A DNA stretch of 64,000 nucleotides from Pantoea sp. 18069 (GTDB taxonomy: Bacteria; Pseudomonadota; Gammaproteobacteria; Burkholderiales; Burkholderiaceae_C). Positions 8,261 through 21,776 of the stretch are shown here, one piece after another. Under the pieces are notes generated by a model that was not told the DNA's origin, ran no database searches, and saw only the letters and a list, made by a program, of their open reading frames with translations. Within the stretch, counting starts at the first letter, position 1. Each line of letters opens with the position of its first letter. A program made the position numbers and the translations under genes. The DNA lies in NCBI RefSeq assembly GCF_902706035.1, contig NZ_CACSJA010000004.1, positions 124,001-188,000 of the forward strand. Direction: 5' to 3'.

Positions 8261-9738
8261 TGGAAGGCGACTTCCGCAAAGCTGCGCAATTTGCGGCTGT
8301 GAAGCCGCTCTATGCCGCCCGCGCGCAGGATGTCGATGGCGCGCATGCCTATGCGCAGATGCTGGTCCACGCGCTCGCGGTAGAAGTGGTTGGCCATGCC
8401 GGGCAGCTTGATTTCGCCGTGCAGCGGCTTGTCGCTGACGCACAGCAGCGTGCCGTAGGGCACGCGAAAGCGAAAGCCGTTGGCGGCGATGGTCGCGCTT
8501 TCCATGTCCAGCGCCACGGCGCGGCTCTGGCTGAAGCGGCGCTGGGGCGTGTTGTTGGGCAGCAGCTCCCAGTTGCGGTTGTCGGTGCTGGCCACGGTGC
8601 CGGTGCGCATGATGCGCTTGAGGTCGCTGCCGGGCATCTGCGTCACGTCGGCCACGGCCTGCTGCAGCGCGACCTGGATTTCGGCCAGCGCCGGAATCGG
8701 CACCCACAGCGGCAGTTCCTCGTCGAGCACATGGTCTTCGCGCACATAGGCGTGGGCCAGCACGTAGTCGCCGAGCTGCTGGCTGTTGCGCAGGCCCGCG
8801 CAGTGGCCCAGCATCATCCAGGCATGCGGGCGCAGCACGGCGATGTGGTCGGTGATGGTCTTGGCATTCGCCGGGCCGACGCCGATGTTGACCATGGTGA
8901 TGCCGCTGCTGTCGGCGCGCACCAGGTGGTAGCCGGGCATTTGCGGCAGGCGCGGCGGCGGGCTGCCGAGTTCGTCGATGGCTTGCGCGGGCAGGCCGGT
9001 GCGGCGCGTGACCACGTTGCCGGGCTCGACGAAGGCGATGTATTCGCTGTCGGGCTTGGCCATTTCGGCATGGCCCAGGCGAATGAACTCGTCGATGTAG
9101 AACTGGTAGTTGGTGAACAGCACGAAGTTCTGGAACCACTCGGGCGCGGTGCCGGTGTAGTGGCGCAGCCGGTGCAGCGAATAGTCGACGCGCGGCGCGG
9201 TGAACAGCGACAGCGGCATGGCGCCACCGGGCTCGGGCTGCCAGGTGCCGTTGGCGATGCCGTCGTCCATGGCCTCGAGGTCGGGCAGGTCGAACACATC
9301 GCGCATCAGCATGCGGCGCTGGGGCGTGAGCGAGCCTTCGATGTGGTCGTTCTCGGCGAAGGAGAAATGGATGGGAATCGGCTTGTCGCTCAGGCCGACT
9401 TCGAAATCCATGTCATGGCTCGCGCGCAGCAGGCGCAGCTGTTCGGCGTAGTACTCGGCGAACAGGTCGGGCCGCGTGAGCGTGGCTTCGTAGATGCCCG
9501 GGCCCTCGACAAAACCATAGGCCAGCGTGGTGTCGGCGCGCGCCACGGTGTGGGTATGGACCCGCACCTTGGGGTAGAACGCATGGATGGGCGAGGACGG
9601 CGTTTCGCCGGCGACAAAGCGCTGCATCGCGTCGCGCAGATGCCCGACCTGCTCACGGTAGAGCTGTTGAATGTGGGTGAGCGCCTGCTCTGGAGTGGTG
9701 TGCCGGGTGATGGCACGGTCGTGCGTGAACTGTTCCAT
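8257..9738 (-). CDS. amn: AMP nucleosidase
   Basis: Hydrolyses AMP to adenine and ribose 5-phosphate, tuning purine pools. The 493-residue length equals that of known Amn proteins. The N-terminal regulatory domain is followed by the phosphorylase-like domain with 'HFSFAENDHIEG', 'RVDYSLHRLRHYTGT', 'VNIGVGPANAKTITDH' and 'DMESATIAANGFRFRVPYGTLLCVSDKPLHGE'-region motifs. The gene starts 3 bases after the stop of the GGDEF/EAL gene and overlaps tag by 4 bases, so the three form one transcription unit. Confidence 0.97.
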   Translation of the reverse strand: MEQFTHDRAITRHTTPEQALTHIQQLYREQVGHLRDAMQRFVAGETPSSPIHAFYPKVRVHTHTVARADTTLAYGFVEGPGIYEATLTRPDLFAEYYAEQLRLLRASHDMDFEVGLSDKPIPIHFSFAENDHIEGSLTPQRRMLMRDVFDLPDLEAMDDGIANGTWQPEPGGAMPLSLFTAPRVDYSLHRLRHYTGTAPEWFQNFVLFTNYQFYIDEFIRLGHAEMAKPDSEYIAFVEPGNVVTRRTGLPAQAIDELGSPPPRLPQMPGYHLVRADSSGITMVNIGVGPANAKTITDHIAVLRPHAWMMLGHCAGLRNSQQLGDYVLAHAYVREDHVLDEELPLWVPIPALAEIQVALQQAVADVTQMPGSDLKRIMRTGTVASTDNRNWELLPNNTPQRRFSQSRAVALDMESATIAANGFRFRVPYGTLLCVSDKPLHGEIKLPGMANHFYRERVDQHLRIGMRAIDILRAGGIERLHSRKLRSFAEVAFQ

Positions 9739-9741
9739 GGC

Positions 9742-11820
9742 CTATTGTGCCTGCTGCGGATGACAGTAATCTTTCTGCCATTGCAGCGCCTGCTCGGCCG
9801 GCATGGGCGGCGCGATGTGGTATCCCTGGGCCATCTCGCAGCCCAGCGTGCGCAGCAGCGCGAACTGCTCGGGCGTTTCCACGCCTTCGGCGACGGTGCG
9901 CAGGCGCAGGCTCCTGGCCATCTGCACGATGGCCGTGACGATGGCCGCGTCGTCTTCGTTCCCGGGCAGGTCGGTGATGAACGAGCGGTCGATCTTGAGC
10001 TGGTGAATCGGGTGGCGCTTGAGGTAGGCCAGCGACGAGTAGCCGGTGCCGAAATCGTCGATCGCCATCTGCACGCCCTGCTGCTGCAGCGCGTGCAGCG
10101 TGCGCTGGACCTGGGCGTCGGAATGCATCAGCGTGCTTTCGGTGAGCTCGATGTGCAGCAGCTGCGCGGGCAGGCCGGTTTCGGCGAGCACCGCGGCGAC
10201 ATCGCTGGCCAGGTCGCTGTGGCGAAATTCCTGCGCCGACATGTTCACCGCGACGGGCACGCGCGGCATGCCCTGCGCATACCAGGCGCAGGCTTCGCGG
10301 CAGGCCTGGCGCAGCACCCAGCGGTCGATGGCGGTGATCAGGCCGCGGGCCTCGGCCAGCGCGACGAACTCCTCGGGGCTGACCAGCCCGCGCTCCGGAT
10401 GGCGCCAGCGCACCAGCGCCTCGAAGCCCGCGAGCGCGCCGTTGTCGGTGCGCACCTGGGGCTGGTAATGCAGCTCGAACCCGCCCAGGGCAATCGACTG
10501 GCGCAGCAGCTGCTCCTGGTTGAGCATGCGGCTGGCGCGGCTTTCGAGCGCGGGCGTGTAGAACGCGAACGGCTGGTGGCTGTTGTCCTTGGCCAGATAG
10601 CGCGCCGCGCCTGCATTGCGCAGCAGGGCCTCGACGTTTTCGCCGTCCTCGGGGAAGATCGCAATGCCGATCGCGGGAGCGATGACCAACTGCTGCGCGG
10701 CCACATGGCAGGGCATTTCGAGCATCGCGACCATCTGCCGGGTGATCAGTTCGGCTTCCGCGCGCGACGTGCCGCCGGCGAGCACGACGATGAATTCATC
10801 GCTGCCCGCGCGCGCCACCAGATCGGTGCCGCGCACGCAGCTGCACAGGCGCTGGGCGACTTCGCACAGCACCTGATCGCCCGCCTGGTGGCCCAGCGAA
10901 TCGTTGATCGCCGAGAAATGCTTGAGGTCCAGGCTCAGCACCGCCACCGCGAGGTTCTCCTGGCGCGCGCGGGTGATCAACTGCCCGAGCTGCTCGCTCA
11001 GATACCAGCGGTTGGGCAGCCGGGTGAGCGCGTCGTGCTCGGCGAGGAAGCGCATCTGGGCCTGGGCCTGCTGGTGGGCCGTGACGTCACGGATCACGAC
11101 CAGGCGGAAGTCCTGCGCGCCGTCGCCGCCGGGCATGGGCAGGCCGTCGATCTCGACGGGAATGCTGTGGCCGTCCTTGTGCCTGACGGTGGCCTTGTAG
11201 GAAGTACTGCGCCGGCTCTGAATGCCTTCAAGTGCCAGCGGCCAGAATTCCTTGTCCAGATACTGCAGCGCCGACTGGCCGCGGAGCTCTTCGAGGCTGT
11301 AGCCTATGAGCCGCAGCATGGCCGCATTCGCATCGAGCACCACGCCTTCGCGGTGGATCAGAATGGCTTCATGGGTGGCGGCGGAAAACAGCCGCATGCG
11401 CTCCTCGCTCTCGTCGAGCTGCTGCTGCACCGAGCGGCCCAGGCTCAGGTCGATCACCTGCACCACCGCGCCGCGCAGCCTGTCCTGTTCCAGGTGCGGC
11501 GTGATGCGCACTTCGATTTCCCGCGGCAGGCCCTGCGGCGAGCGCGCCTGGCGTATGTAGCGCACATGTTCGCCGCGCAGGCTGCGCTCCACATGCACGG
11601 CGATGGCCTGCCAGCTTTCCGCTCCCATGATCTCCCAGGGATGCTTGCCCAGCATCTCGCCCGGCTCGAAGCCGTAATAGGTCGCATACGCATGGTTGGC
11701 AAAGCGGCAGCACAGCGTTTCGGCCTCGAAATAGGCCATCATTCCTGTCGCCGCATCGATGATGAGGCGCAGCATGGCATTGCTGTCGCTGAGGCTGGGC
11801 GCACTGGGGCTGGGTGGCAT
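9742..11820 (-). CDS. PAS-PAS-GGDEF-EAL cyclic-di-GMP protein
   Basis: Predicted c-di-GMP enzyme of 692 residues, without a clear membrane segment. Two PAS domains (about 1-115 and 130-245) precede a GGDEF domain with the signature 'GSDEF' near 337-341. Metal-binding Asp and Asn are kept in 'DLKHFSAIND'. The EAL domain is complete: 'GFEALVRW' (about 464), 'NMSAQEF', 'ELTES', 'DDFGTGYSSL', 'IDRSF', 'AEGVET' and 'QGYHIA'. Phosphodiesterase activity is therefore likely; cyclase activity is uncertain because of the Gly-to-Ser change. The start at 11820 was chosen for its ribosome-binding site (AGGAAGGC). It heads an operon with amn and tag. Confidence 0.93.
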   Translation of the reverse strand: MPPSPSAPSLSDSNAMLRLIIDAATGMMAYFEAETLCCRFANHAYATYYGFEPGEMLGKHPWEIMGAESWQAIAVHVERSLRGEHVRYIRQARSPQGLPREIEVRITPHLEQDRLRGAVVQVIDLSLGRSVQQQLDESEERMRLFSAATHEAILIHREGVVLDANAAMLRLIGYSLEELRGQSALQYLDKEFWPLALEGIQSRRSTSYKATVRHKDGHSIPVEIDGLPMPGGDGAQDFRLVVIRDVTAHQQAQAQMRFLAEHDALTRLPNRWYLSEQLGQLITRARQENLAVAVLSLDLKHFSAINDSLGHQAGDQVLCEVAQRLCSCVRGTDLVARAGSDEFIVVLAGGTSRAEAELITRQMVAMLEMPCHVAAQQLVIAPAIGIAIFPEDGENVEALLRNAGAARYLAKDNSHQPFAFYTPALESRASRMLNQEQLLRQSIALGGFELHYQPQVRTDNGALAGFEALVRWRHPERGLVSPEEFVALAEARGLITAIDRWVLRQACREACAWYAQGMPRVPVAVNMSAQEFRHSDLASDVAAVLAETGLPAQLLHIELTESTLMHSDAQVQRTLHALQQQGVQMAIDDFGTGYSSLAYLKRHPIHQLKIDRSFITDLPGNEDDAAIVTAIVQMARSLRLRTVAEGVETPEQFALLRTLGCEMAQGYHIAPPMPAEQALQWQKDYCHPQQAQ

Positions 11821-11941
11821 GTGCCTTCCTATGGGAATACCCTGTTTATAACGTAACCGGACGCAATGACGCAGGGGGCAAGTCCTTGCCTCTACAGCCC
11901 TGCGCCGCACTGGCCGGGCGTGACCCGGGATAATCGGGCCC

Positions 11942-13339
<1,398 letters not shown>

Positions 13340-13402
13340 TCCGATCCACGCCATGTTTGTGGCGCTGCTGCGCTGCCGGTCCATGTCCAGGGAGTGAATC
13401 TC

Positions 13403-14353
13403 ATGCTCGATGAATCGGGGTGGATTTCGCCGCGCGCGGTGCGTTGGCTGAGCCCTTCCAATCTGCTGCGGGTGTCCGTCGCCGTGGCCGTATTGACGAT
13501 TGTGCTCAAGACCCTGGCCTGGGCGATGACGGGCTCGGTCGGTCTGCTGTCGGATGCGCTGGAGTCGCTGGTGAATCTGGCCGGCGCGATTTTCGCGCTG
13601 ACCATGGTCACCATCGCCCAGCGGCCGGCCGACGAGGACCATCCCTACGGGCATACCAAGGCCGAGTATTTTTCGGCCGGCTTCGAAGGCATCCTGGTGA
13701 TGGCGGCGGCGCTGGCCATCGTCTGGGCCGCGGTGCTGCGCCTGCAGGCGCCGGCCGCGCTGGAGCAACTGGGCTGGGGCCTGGCGCTGTCGCTGGTGAG
13801 CACGGCGTTCAATGGCGCATTGGCCTGGGTGATGTTCCGCTCGGCGCGCGTACACCGTTCGGTGGCGCTCGAAGGCGATGCCCGGCATCTGCTGACCGAC
13901 GTCTGGACTTCGGTCGGCGTGGTCGTGGGGCTCGTGGCCGCGCACCTCTCGGGCTGGCTGTGGCTCGATCCGGTGGTGGCGATTGCCGTCGCACTGAACA
14001 TCTGCAAGGAAGGCGTGAAGCTGGTCTGGCGCTCGTCCCAGGGCCTGATGGACCAGGCGGTCGAGCCCGAGTTGCTGGCGCGCATCGAAGCCGAGCTCGC
14101 GCGGTTCAGGACCGACGAGGTGCATTTCGACCATCTGCGCACGCGCCGCGCGGGCCTGCGCAGCTTTGTCACGCTGCACATGCATGTGCCCGCCGACTGG
14201 ACACTGGGCCATGCCGCGCGCCAGCGCGAGCAGGTCGAAGCTGCCTTGATGCAGACCCAGGTCGGCCTGCAGGCAACGATTGAACTGCTGCCCGAAGGGG
14301 CGGTGACCGCATTGGAAAAAGCCCAGGCCCAGCCGGGCCTGCAGAGGGAATAG
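13403..14353 (+). CDS. Cation diffusion facilitator family transporter
   Basis: Inner-membrane divalent cation/proton antiporter exporting a metal such as Zn, Fe, Mn or Co. About 316 residues with an N-terminal six-helix membrane domain and a C-terminal cytosolic domain ending near residue 300. The TM2 region reads '[12 protein letters not shown]' and TM5 'HLLTDVWTS', the latter giving the H-x3-D metal site of the family. ATG 13403 was preferred to GTG 13394 because GGGAG lies 8 bases upstream of it. The gene precedes dtd by 4 bases, so the two are probably co-transcribed. Confidence 0.92.
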   Translation: MLDESGWISPRAVRWLSPSNLLRVSVAVAVLTIVLKTLAWAMTGSVGLLSDALESLVNLAGAIFALTMVTIAQRPADEDHPYGHTKAEYFSAGFEGILVMAAALAIVWAAVLRLQAPAALEQLGWGLALSLVSTAFNGALAWVMFRSARVHRSVALEGDARHLLTDVWTSVGVVVGLVAAHLSGWLWLDPVVAIAVALNICKEGVKLVWRSSQGLMDQAVEPELLARIEAELARFRTDEVHFDHLRTRRAGLRSFVTLHMHVPADWTLGHAARQREQVEAALMQTQVGLQATIELLPEGAVTALEKAQAQPGLQRE

Positions 14354-14357
14354 CGAA

Positions 14358-14825
14358 ATGATCAGCGTATTGCAGCGCGTACGGGAAGCGCGTGTGGAAG
14401 TCGACGGCGAAGTCTGCGGCCGGATAGACCACGGCCTGGTGGTGCTGGTCTGCGCCGAGCGCGGCGACAGCGAAGCCGAGGCCGACAGGCTGCTGGCCAA
14501 GCTGCTCAAGCTGCGCATCTTTGGCGATGACCAGGGCAAGATGAACCGCAGCGTGCAGGACGTCGCCGGCGGCCTGCTGCTGGTGAGCCAGTTCACGCTG
14601 GCCGCGGACACCGCGAGCGGCAACCGCCCGAGCTTCAAGCAGGCCGCCGCGCCCGAAGAAGGCCGGCGCCTCTACGACTATCTGGTGCAGCAGGCCCAAG
14701 CCATGCACTGCGCGCATGGCGCGGTGCAGACCGGCCGTTTCGCGGCCGACATGCAGGTGCATCTGGTCAATGACGGGCCGGTGACGGTGCCGCTGCGCAT
14801 CGCGCCCCGCCTGCAAGCCGCGTGA
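14358..14825 (+). CDS. dtd: D-aminoacyl-tRNA deacylase
   Basis: Removes D-amino acids (and misacylated glycine) from tRNA, protecting translation. The 155-residue chain starts '[18 protein letters not shown]', has the active-site motif 'SQFTLAAD' and the Gly-cisPro motif region 'NDGPVTVPL', all diagnostic of Dtd. A ribosome-binding site (GAGGGAA) overlaps the end of the preceding CDF gene. The downstream TSUP gene is convergent with a 3-base gap. Confidence 0.97.
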   Translation: MISVLQRVREARVEVDGEVCGRIDHGLVVLVCAERGDSEAEADRLLAKLLKLRIFGDDQGKMNRSVQDVAGGLLLVSQFTLAADTASGNRPSFKQAAAPEEGRRLYDYLVQQAQAMHCAHGAVQTGRFAADMQVHLVNDGPVTVPLRIAPRLQAA

Positions 14826-14828
14826 CGA

Positions 14829-15581
14829 CTATTGCTGCCAGAAGAACAGCGCCGACATCACCAGCCCGGTGACGACAATGCCGGCGCGCAGCCAGGGCGC
14901 GGGAATGCGCCGGGCCAGGCGCGCGCCGCCGTAGCCGCCCAGCGTGGCCGCGACCATCATGCCCAGCGCCTGCGGCCATTCGACCAGGCCGCCGGCCGCG
15001 TAGACCACGACGGCAATCGCTGTGAGCAGGGCCGAGACCAGGTTCTTCATGCCGTTCATCGCCGCCAGCCGGGTCTGGCCCAGCAGGCCGAACAGCGCCA
15101 GCAGCACAATGCCCAGCCCGCCGTTGAAATAGCCGCCGTAGATGGCCACGGCCAGCATGCCCAGGCCGGCCGGCAGGAGCGCAGGCGGGCCGTCGTGGGC
15201 GGCGCCGGCCGTCCAGCGGCGCAGTTGCGGCCCGAAGGCGAACATCGCTGTCGCGGCCAGCAGCAGCCAGGGCACGACGCGGCGAAACGTCGCATCGGGC
15301 GTGACCAGCAGCAGCAGCGCCCCGGCCGCGCCGCCAAGCAGCGACAGCACGATCACGCTTTTCATTGACAGGCCCGGTGGCGACTGCACGTCCTCGCGAA
15401 AGCCCCAGGCGCCCGCCAAGTAGCCCGGCAGCAGCGCGACCGTCCCCGTGGCATTGGCGACCACGGGCGGCACGCCCGTGAACACCAGCGCGGGCAGCGT
15501 CAGAAAACTGCCGCCGCCGGCCACGGCATTCAAGGCGCCAGCGACAAATGCTGCCGCGAGCAGCAAAAACCATTCACCCAT
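14829..15581 (-). CDS. TSUP (TauE/SafE) family membrane transporter
   Basis: Predicted inner-membrane permease of 250 residues with seven to eight hydrophobic segments. Members of the family export sulfite or sulfonates, or carry other organic anions; the substrate cannot be told from sequence. 'FVAGALNAVAGGGSFLTLPAL' near the N-terminus and the inverted half-repeat 'GGYFNGGLGIVLLALF' are the two family signatures. The start has a good ribosome-binding site (AGGGGAC). Confidence 0.92.
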   Translation of the reverse strand: MGEWFLLLAAAFVAGALNAVAGGGSFLTLPALVFTGVPPVVANATGTVALLPGYLAGAWGFREDVQSPPGLSMKSVIVLSLLGGAAGALLLLVTPDATFRRVVPWLLLAATAMFAFGPQLRRWTAGAAHDGPPALLPAGLGMLAVAIYGGYFNGGLGIVLLALFGLLGQTRLAAMNGMKNLVSALLTAIAVVVYAAGGLVEWPQALGMMVAATLGGYGGARLARRIPAPWLRAGIVVTGLVMSALFFWQQ

Positions 15582-15723
15582 GTGATGTCCCCTGTGTTGC
15601 CGGCGTGGTCGCCGGTCATGCGCACCATCTTAGTGCGCGACCTGCGCTGGGGCGGGGAAATGCGCGACAGCGGCAACGCAAAACAGTAATGACTATTTTG
15701 CGCGGCAGCCGCCGCCGCAACGC

Positions 15724-16182
15724 CTATTTTTGATAAGGGTCCTCGAACCCCAGCTCGCGCATGATGTCGCTCTCATACGCTTCCATCTCCTCGGCATCTT
15801 CCTCGCCGGTCTCGTGGTCCCAGCCCTGGGCGTGCAGCGTGCCGTGGACCAGCAGGTGGGCGTAGTGCTCCTCAAGCGTCTTGTTCTGCTCGCGCGCTTC
15901 GCGCTCGACCACGGGGGCGCACAGCACCAGGTCGGCCATCACCGTGGGTTCCTGCTGGTAGTCGAAGGTCAGCACATTGGTTGCGTAGTCCTTTTGCCGG
16001 TACTGGAGGTTCAGCGCCTGGCCTTCGTCGGTGTCGACGATGCGCACGGTGATTTCGGCGTCCACGGCCAGCGCGTGGCGTATCCAGCGCGTGACCTTGC
16101 TGCGGGACAGCACCGCGCGGTGGGCCGGGGCCGCGTCGAAGCGGCCGAATTGCAGGGAGAGTTGCAGTTGTTGCAAAGACAT
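15724..16182 (-). CDS. ybeY: Endoribonuclease YbeY, rRNA maturation and quality control
   Basis: Single-strand-specific metallo-endoribonuclease needed for 16S rRNA 3' processing. The zinc-binding signature H-G-x-L-H-x2-G-x-D-H is present as '[12 protein letters not shown]'. '[16 protein letters not shown]' is the conserved core strand. The ATG at 16182 gives 152 residues; a TTG at 16194 overlapping the phoH stop (TTGA) would add four residues and is equally possible. It is coupled to the PhoH-like gene, a common bacterial pairing. Confidence 0.95.
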   Translation of the reverse strand: MSLQQLQLSLQFGRFDAAPAHRAVLSRSKVTRWIRHALAVDAEITVRIVDTDEGQALNLQYRQKDYATNVLTFDYQQEPTVMADLVLCAPVVEREAREQNKTLEEHYAHLLVHGTLHAQGWDHETGEEDAEEMEAYESDIMRELGFEDPYQK

Positions 16183-16190
16183 GGGCAAAT

Positions 16191-17162
16191 TCAATCGTCG
16201 TTGGCGCGCGAGCGGCTGCGCGACGCGGGCTGGCGGCCGCGCGCTTCGTAGGCATCGACAATGCGCGCGACCAGCGGGTGGCGCACCACGTCGGCGCTGG
16301 TGAAATGGGTCACGGCAATGCCCTTGACGCGCTTGAGCACGCGCTCGGCGTCGATCAGGCCGCTCATCGCGCCCTTGGGCAGGTCGATCTGGCTCACGTC
16401 GCCCGTGACCACGGCCTTGGCGCCGAAGCCTATGCGCGTGAGGAACATCTTCATCTGCTCGGGCGTGGTGTTCTGCGCCTCGTCCAGAATGACGAAGGCG
16501 TTGTTGAGCGTGCGCCCGCGCATGAAGGCCAGCGGCGCGATCTCCAGCACATTGCGCTCGAAGGCCTTTTGCACCTTCTCGTAGCCCATGAGGTCGTACA
16601 GGGCGTCGTAGAGCGGGCGCAGATAGGGGTCGACCTTCTGCGTCAGGTCGCCGGGCAGAAAGCCCAGGCGCTCGCCGGCTTCGACGGCCGGGCGCGTGAG
16701 CACGATGCGCTGCACGGCGCTGCGCTCGAGCGCGTCCACGGCGCAGGCCACGGCCAGGTAGGTCTTGCCCGTGCCCGCGGGGCCTATGCCCAGCGTGATG
16801 TCGTGGCTGGCGATATTCTCGAGGTACAGGTTCTGCGTGGTGGTGCGCGCGCGCAGGTCGGCGCGGCGCGTCGACAGCTGGATCGCGCCTGCCGGCGCCT
16901 CGACCAGTTCGGCGTCGCCCGCGAGCATCAGCTGCAGGTGGGCTTCGGGAATCGGGTCATCCGCCATCTCGTAGAGCGCCTGCAGCATTTCCAGCGCCTG
17001 CTGCGCGCGGGCCTTGGGGCCGTCGATCTTGAACTGCTCGTGGCGGTGGGCAATGGCCACCTTGAGCGCGGTTTCTATGGTGCGCAGGTGCGCGTCGGCC
17101 GGGCCGCAGAGGTGGCCCAGGCGGGTGTTGTGGTGGGGAGTGAAGGTGTGGCGCAGGATCAC
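16191..17162 (-). CDS. ybeZ: PhoH-like ATPase (YbeZ)
   Basis: P-loop ATPase of the PhoH family, paired with YbeY in rRNA processing and RNA quality control. Walker A is '[11 protein letters not shown]' near residue 126 and Walker B '[21 protein letters not shown]'; '[12 protein letters not shown]' is the sensor motif. The GTG start at 17162 is the only start before an in-frame stop upstream, with GGA nine bases ahead. The Arg/Ser-rich C-terminus is probably disordered. It is divergent from ruvA with a 48-base gap. Confidence 0.93.
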   Translation of the reverse strand: MILRHTFTPHHNTRLGHLCGPADAHLRTIETALKVAIAHRHEQFKIDGPKARAQQALEMLQALYEMADDPIPEAHLQLMLAGDAELVEAPAGAIQLSTRRADLRARTTTQNLYLENIASHDITLGIGPAGTGKTYLAVACAVDALERSAVQRIVLTRPAVEAGERLGFLPGDLTQKVDPYLRPLYDALYDLMGYEKVQKAFERNVLEIAPLAFMRGRTLNNAFVILDEAQNTTPEQMKMFLTRIGFGAKAVVTGDVSQIDLPKGAMSGLIDAERVLKRVKGIAVTHFTSADVVRHPLVARIVDAYEARGRQPASRSRSRANDD

Positions 17163-17210
17163 GCGGATAATTCCAGACTAGAGCTGCCAACGGGGCGGCA
17201 AAGGACTTCA

Positions 17211-17783
17211 ATGATAGGCAAATTGACCGGCACGCTGCTGGAGAAAAACCCGCCCACGGTATTGGTGGACTGCCACGGCGTGGGCTACGAGGTGCAGGTG
17301 CCCATGAGCACCTTCTACAACCTGCCCGCGACCGGGGCCCAGGTGGGCCTGCTCACGCACTTCATCGTGCGCGAGGATGCGCAGCTGCTGTTCGGTTTTG
17401 GCACATCCAGCGAGCGCGAGACTTTCCGCGAGCTGATCAAGATCACGGGCGTGGGCCCGCGCACGGCGCTGGCCATCATCAGCGGCATCGGCGTCGAGGA
17501 TCTGGCCCAGGCGGTGACGCTGCAGGAAATGGGGCGGCTGATCAAGGTGCCGGGCATAGGCAAGAAGACCGCCGAGCGGCTGCTGCTCGAGCTCAAGGGC
17601 AAGATCGGCGCCGACATGGGCTCGAAATCGCTGTTCACCAACGAGCACCAGAACGACATCCTGCAGGCGCTGCTGGCCCTGGGCTACAACGACAAGGAGG
17701 CCGCGGCCGCGCTCAAGGCCCTGCCGCCCGATATCGGGGTCAGCGACGGCATCAAGCGCGCGCTGCAGGCATTGGCAAAATAA
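17211..17783 (+). CDS. ruvA: Holliday junction branch migration protein RuvA
   Basis: DNA-binding subunit of the RuvAB motor that moves Holliday junctions. The 190-residue protein starts '[17 protein letters not shown]', has the helix-hairpin-helix motifs '[13 protein letters not shown]' and '[19 protein letters not shown]', and the RuvB-binding C-terminal domain ('[16 protein letters not shown]'). A Shine-Dalgarno AAGGA sits 6 bases before the ATG. ruvB starts 3 bases downstream; ruvC is not in the window. Confidence 0.98.
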   Translation: MIGKLTGTLLEKNPPTVLVDCHGVGYEVQVPMSTFYNLPATGAQVGLLTHFIVREDAQLLFGFGTSSERETFRELIKITGVGPRTALAIISGIGVEDLAQAVTLQEMGRLIKVPGIGKKTAERLLLELKGKIGADMGSKSLFTNEHQNDILQALLALGYNDKEAAAALKALPPDIGVSDGIKRALQALAK

Positions 17784-17786
17784 GCC

Positions 17787-18833
<1,047 letters not shown>

Positions 18834-18888
18834 AGACCTGCTTCAGTTATTGCCCGCAGTCCATGCCACTGGCGCGCTCCAAGCCAGG

Positions 18889-18910
18889 GGCCGCCGCGCA
18901 GCGGCTCAGG
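18889..18910 (-). repeat. Family B-like repeat fragment overlapping the YhhN-family stop
   Basis: On the minus strand the stop codon is embedded in 'cgcctgagccgctgcgcgg', matching the beginning of the full family B elements at 38606-38720 and 61208-61322, in the same orientation relative to the gene. Confidence 0.55.
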
Positions 18911-19757
18911 CGGTGTTTCTTTTCACCGTGCAGAGCATGCCGACCACGATCAGCACCTGTGCCAGGTAGTAGCTTGACAGCACCGCCAGCTGCGCCCAGG
19001 GCAGGGGCTGCACGAAACGGTTGGTCGCGAGCAGCGAATCGCTGAGCATGAAGCTGCACGCGCCCAGCGCCACCAGCAGCGCCGCGGGCCGGTCGGCGGC
19101 AGCGGCTTCGTGCCAGCGGCCCCAGGCCTGCGCGGCCATCAGCGCGATCACCAGCACATAGGCCGCGACCGGCAGCCGCAGCGCCGCGGGCAGGCCGCCC
19201 TGCCAGAGAAACGTGTACATCGCCGCGGCCAGCAACAGCGCGAATGCGAGCGCGCTGCGCAGCGCAAACCAGCGCTGGCCCTGCTTGAACAGCGCGATAT
19301 AGCAAAGATGGGCCAGCAGGAACGCCGCGAGGCCCGGTATGAACAGGCCGCGCAGCATCAGCAACACATCGCCGGCGAGCGACGCGGCCAGCGCCGCGAG
19401 CAGCAGCCAGCCGCTGCGCGTGGCGCCGTGGCGGTGCATGCTCAATGCGACGGCGAGCAGCGCGCAGACCATGGCCAGCGGTTTGAAGACCAGATGCCAC
19501 TGCTGCAGGCCCAGCGCGCTGCTGGCCGTGGCGAGTGCGCCGGCCTGGAGCATGCAGGCCAGGGCCGGGCTGGCGCGCGAACGCAGCGCGGCCACGCCCG
19601 CGAGCAGGCTGGCGAGCACCGTCGCCCAGGCGATCACGAAGTGCGCGAGCGGCGGTTGTCCGGAGTCTCCCGCGAGCACGCGCCAGGCGAGCAGCAGCGC
19701 GAAGAAAATGCCCAGGGCCGGTCCGGCCCAGGCCAGTGCATAGCGGGAAAGGTGCAT
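18906..19757 (-). CDS. YhhN/lysoplasmalogenase-family membrane protein
   Basis: Integral membrane protein with about eight hydrophobic segments, resembling the YhhN/TMEM86 family, some of whose members hydrolyse lysoplasmalogens. Visible family features are 'FKPLAMVCALLAV' and 'SDSLLATNRFVQP'. An alternative start three codons upstream (19766) is possible. A family B-like repeat overlaps the stop codon. Confidence 0.8.
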   Translation of the reverse strand: MHLSRYALAWAGPALGIFFALLLAWRVLAGDSGQPPLAHFVIAWATVLASLLAGVAALRSRASPALACMLQAGALATASSALGLQQWHLVFKPLAMVCALLAVALSMHRHGATRSGWLLLAALAASLAGDVLLMLRGLFIPGLAAFLLAHLCYIALFKQGQRWFALRSALAFALLLAAAMYTFLWQGGLPAALRLPVAAYVLVIALMAAQAWGRWHEAAAADRPAALLVALGACSFMLSDSLLATNRFVQPLPWAQLAVLSSYYLAQVLIVVGMLCTVKRNTA

Positions 19758-19840
19758 GCAACCCATTGTGAGGCGCGGCGGCGGCGCTGGCGATGCAGGG
19801 GAACCCTTGGGCGAGTGGGCCCCTGGCGGGCCCAGCGGGG

Positions 19841-20905
<1,065 letters not shown>

Positions 20906-20909
20906 GGAA

Positions 20910-21776
20910 TCAGTCCTTGACGCCGCCGGCCGTGAGGCCGCGCACGAGGTATTTGCGCACCAGCAGGGTAAAGGCCACGACCGGCAGCATGACCAGCGTG
21001 CCCGCGGCCGCGATCTTGGTCCACTCCCAGCCGTCGTACTGCAGGAAGTTGACGATGGCCACGGGCGCCGTGACGGCCTGGGTGCGCGTGAGAATCAGCG
21101 CGAAGAAAAAATCGCTCCACGAAAAGATGAAGCACAGCACGGCCGTGGAGACCAGGCCGGGCAGTGTCAAGGGCAGCGTCACATGCCAGAACGCCGACCA
21201 GACGCCGCAGCCGTCGATCCACGCGGCTTCCTCGAGCGCCGGGGGAATCGCCGCGAAGAAGCTCTGCATCAGCCAGATCACGATGGCCAGGTTGAACGTC
21301 AGGTAGATCAGCGTCAGGCCCCAGACCGTGTCGAGCAGGCCGGCCCAGCGCAGCGCGAGAAAGAACGGAATGGTGAACGCGATCGGCGGCGCCATGCGCG
21401 TGCACAGTATCCACAGCGCGACATGGCGGCGCGCGCGAAAGCGCCAGCGCGTGAGCGCATAGGCCGCGGGCACGCCTATGAGCAGCGCCAGCGCCGTGGA
21501 CAGCGTGCTGGTCAGCAAGCTGTTGCCGAACGCGCGCGCGAACTGGTCCTGCCAGAGCGCGCGAAACGCGTCCAGCGTGGGCGTGAACAGCAGCGAGGGC
21601 TCGAAGGCATAGGCCGCGGGGCGCAGCGCGAGCTGCACCATCCAGAAGAACGGCAGCAGCAATACCGCGAGCAGCGCCAGCGCCGCGATGTCGCGGCCAT
21701 GGCGGCGCAGCCAGCCGCGGGTGCGCGGCCGGTCGGACGGAAAGGGCGGCTCGTAGAGCGCGGCTTCAGCGTGCAT
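20910..21776 (-). CDS. ABC transporter permease, CUT1 MalG/UgpE type
   Basis: Second membrane subunit of the importer, 288 residues with six transmembrane segments. The EAA loop is '[20 protein letters not shown]'. The start at 21776 ('[11 protein letters not shown]') overlaps the preceding permease gene by 11 bases; an upstream in-frame extension lies inside that gene and is unlikely to be used. Confidence 0.93.
   Translation of the reverse strand: MHAEAALYEPPFPSDRPRTRGWLRRHGRDIAALALLAVLLLPFFWMVQLALRPAAYAFEPSLLFTPTLDAFRALWQDQFARAFGNSLLTSTLSTALALLIGVPAAYALTRWRFRARRHVALWILCTRMAPPIAFTIPFFLALRWAGLLDTVWGLTLIYLTFNLAIVIWLMQSFFAAIPPALEEAAWIDGCGVWSAFWHVTLPLTLPGLVSTAVLCFIFSWSDFFFALILTRTQAVTAPVAIVNFLQYDGWEWTKIAAAGTLVMLPVVAFTLLVRKYLVRGLTAGGVKD

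Noticed and set aside
8260-11856. Very long plus-strand open frame (about 1200 codons) opposite amn and the GGDEF/EAL gene
   Set aside because: It is the antisense shadow of two well-supported genes in high-GC DNA; the translation has no recognisable domain and is low in typical composition.
15677-15702. cgcaaaa/ttttgcg hairpin between the TSUP and ybeY genes as terminator
   Set aside because: Seven-base arms around a 12-base loop without a T run; could be chance.
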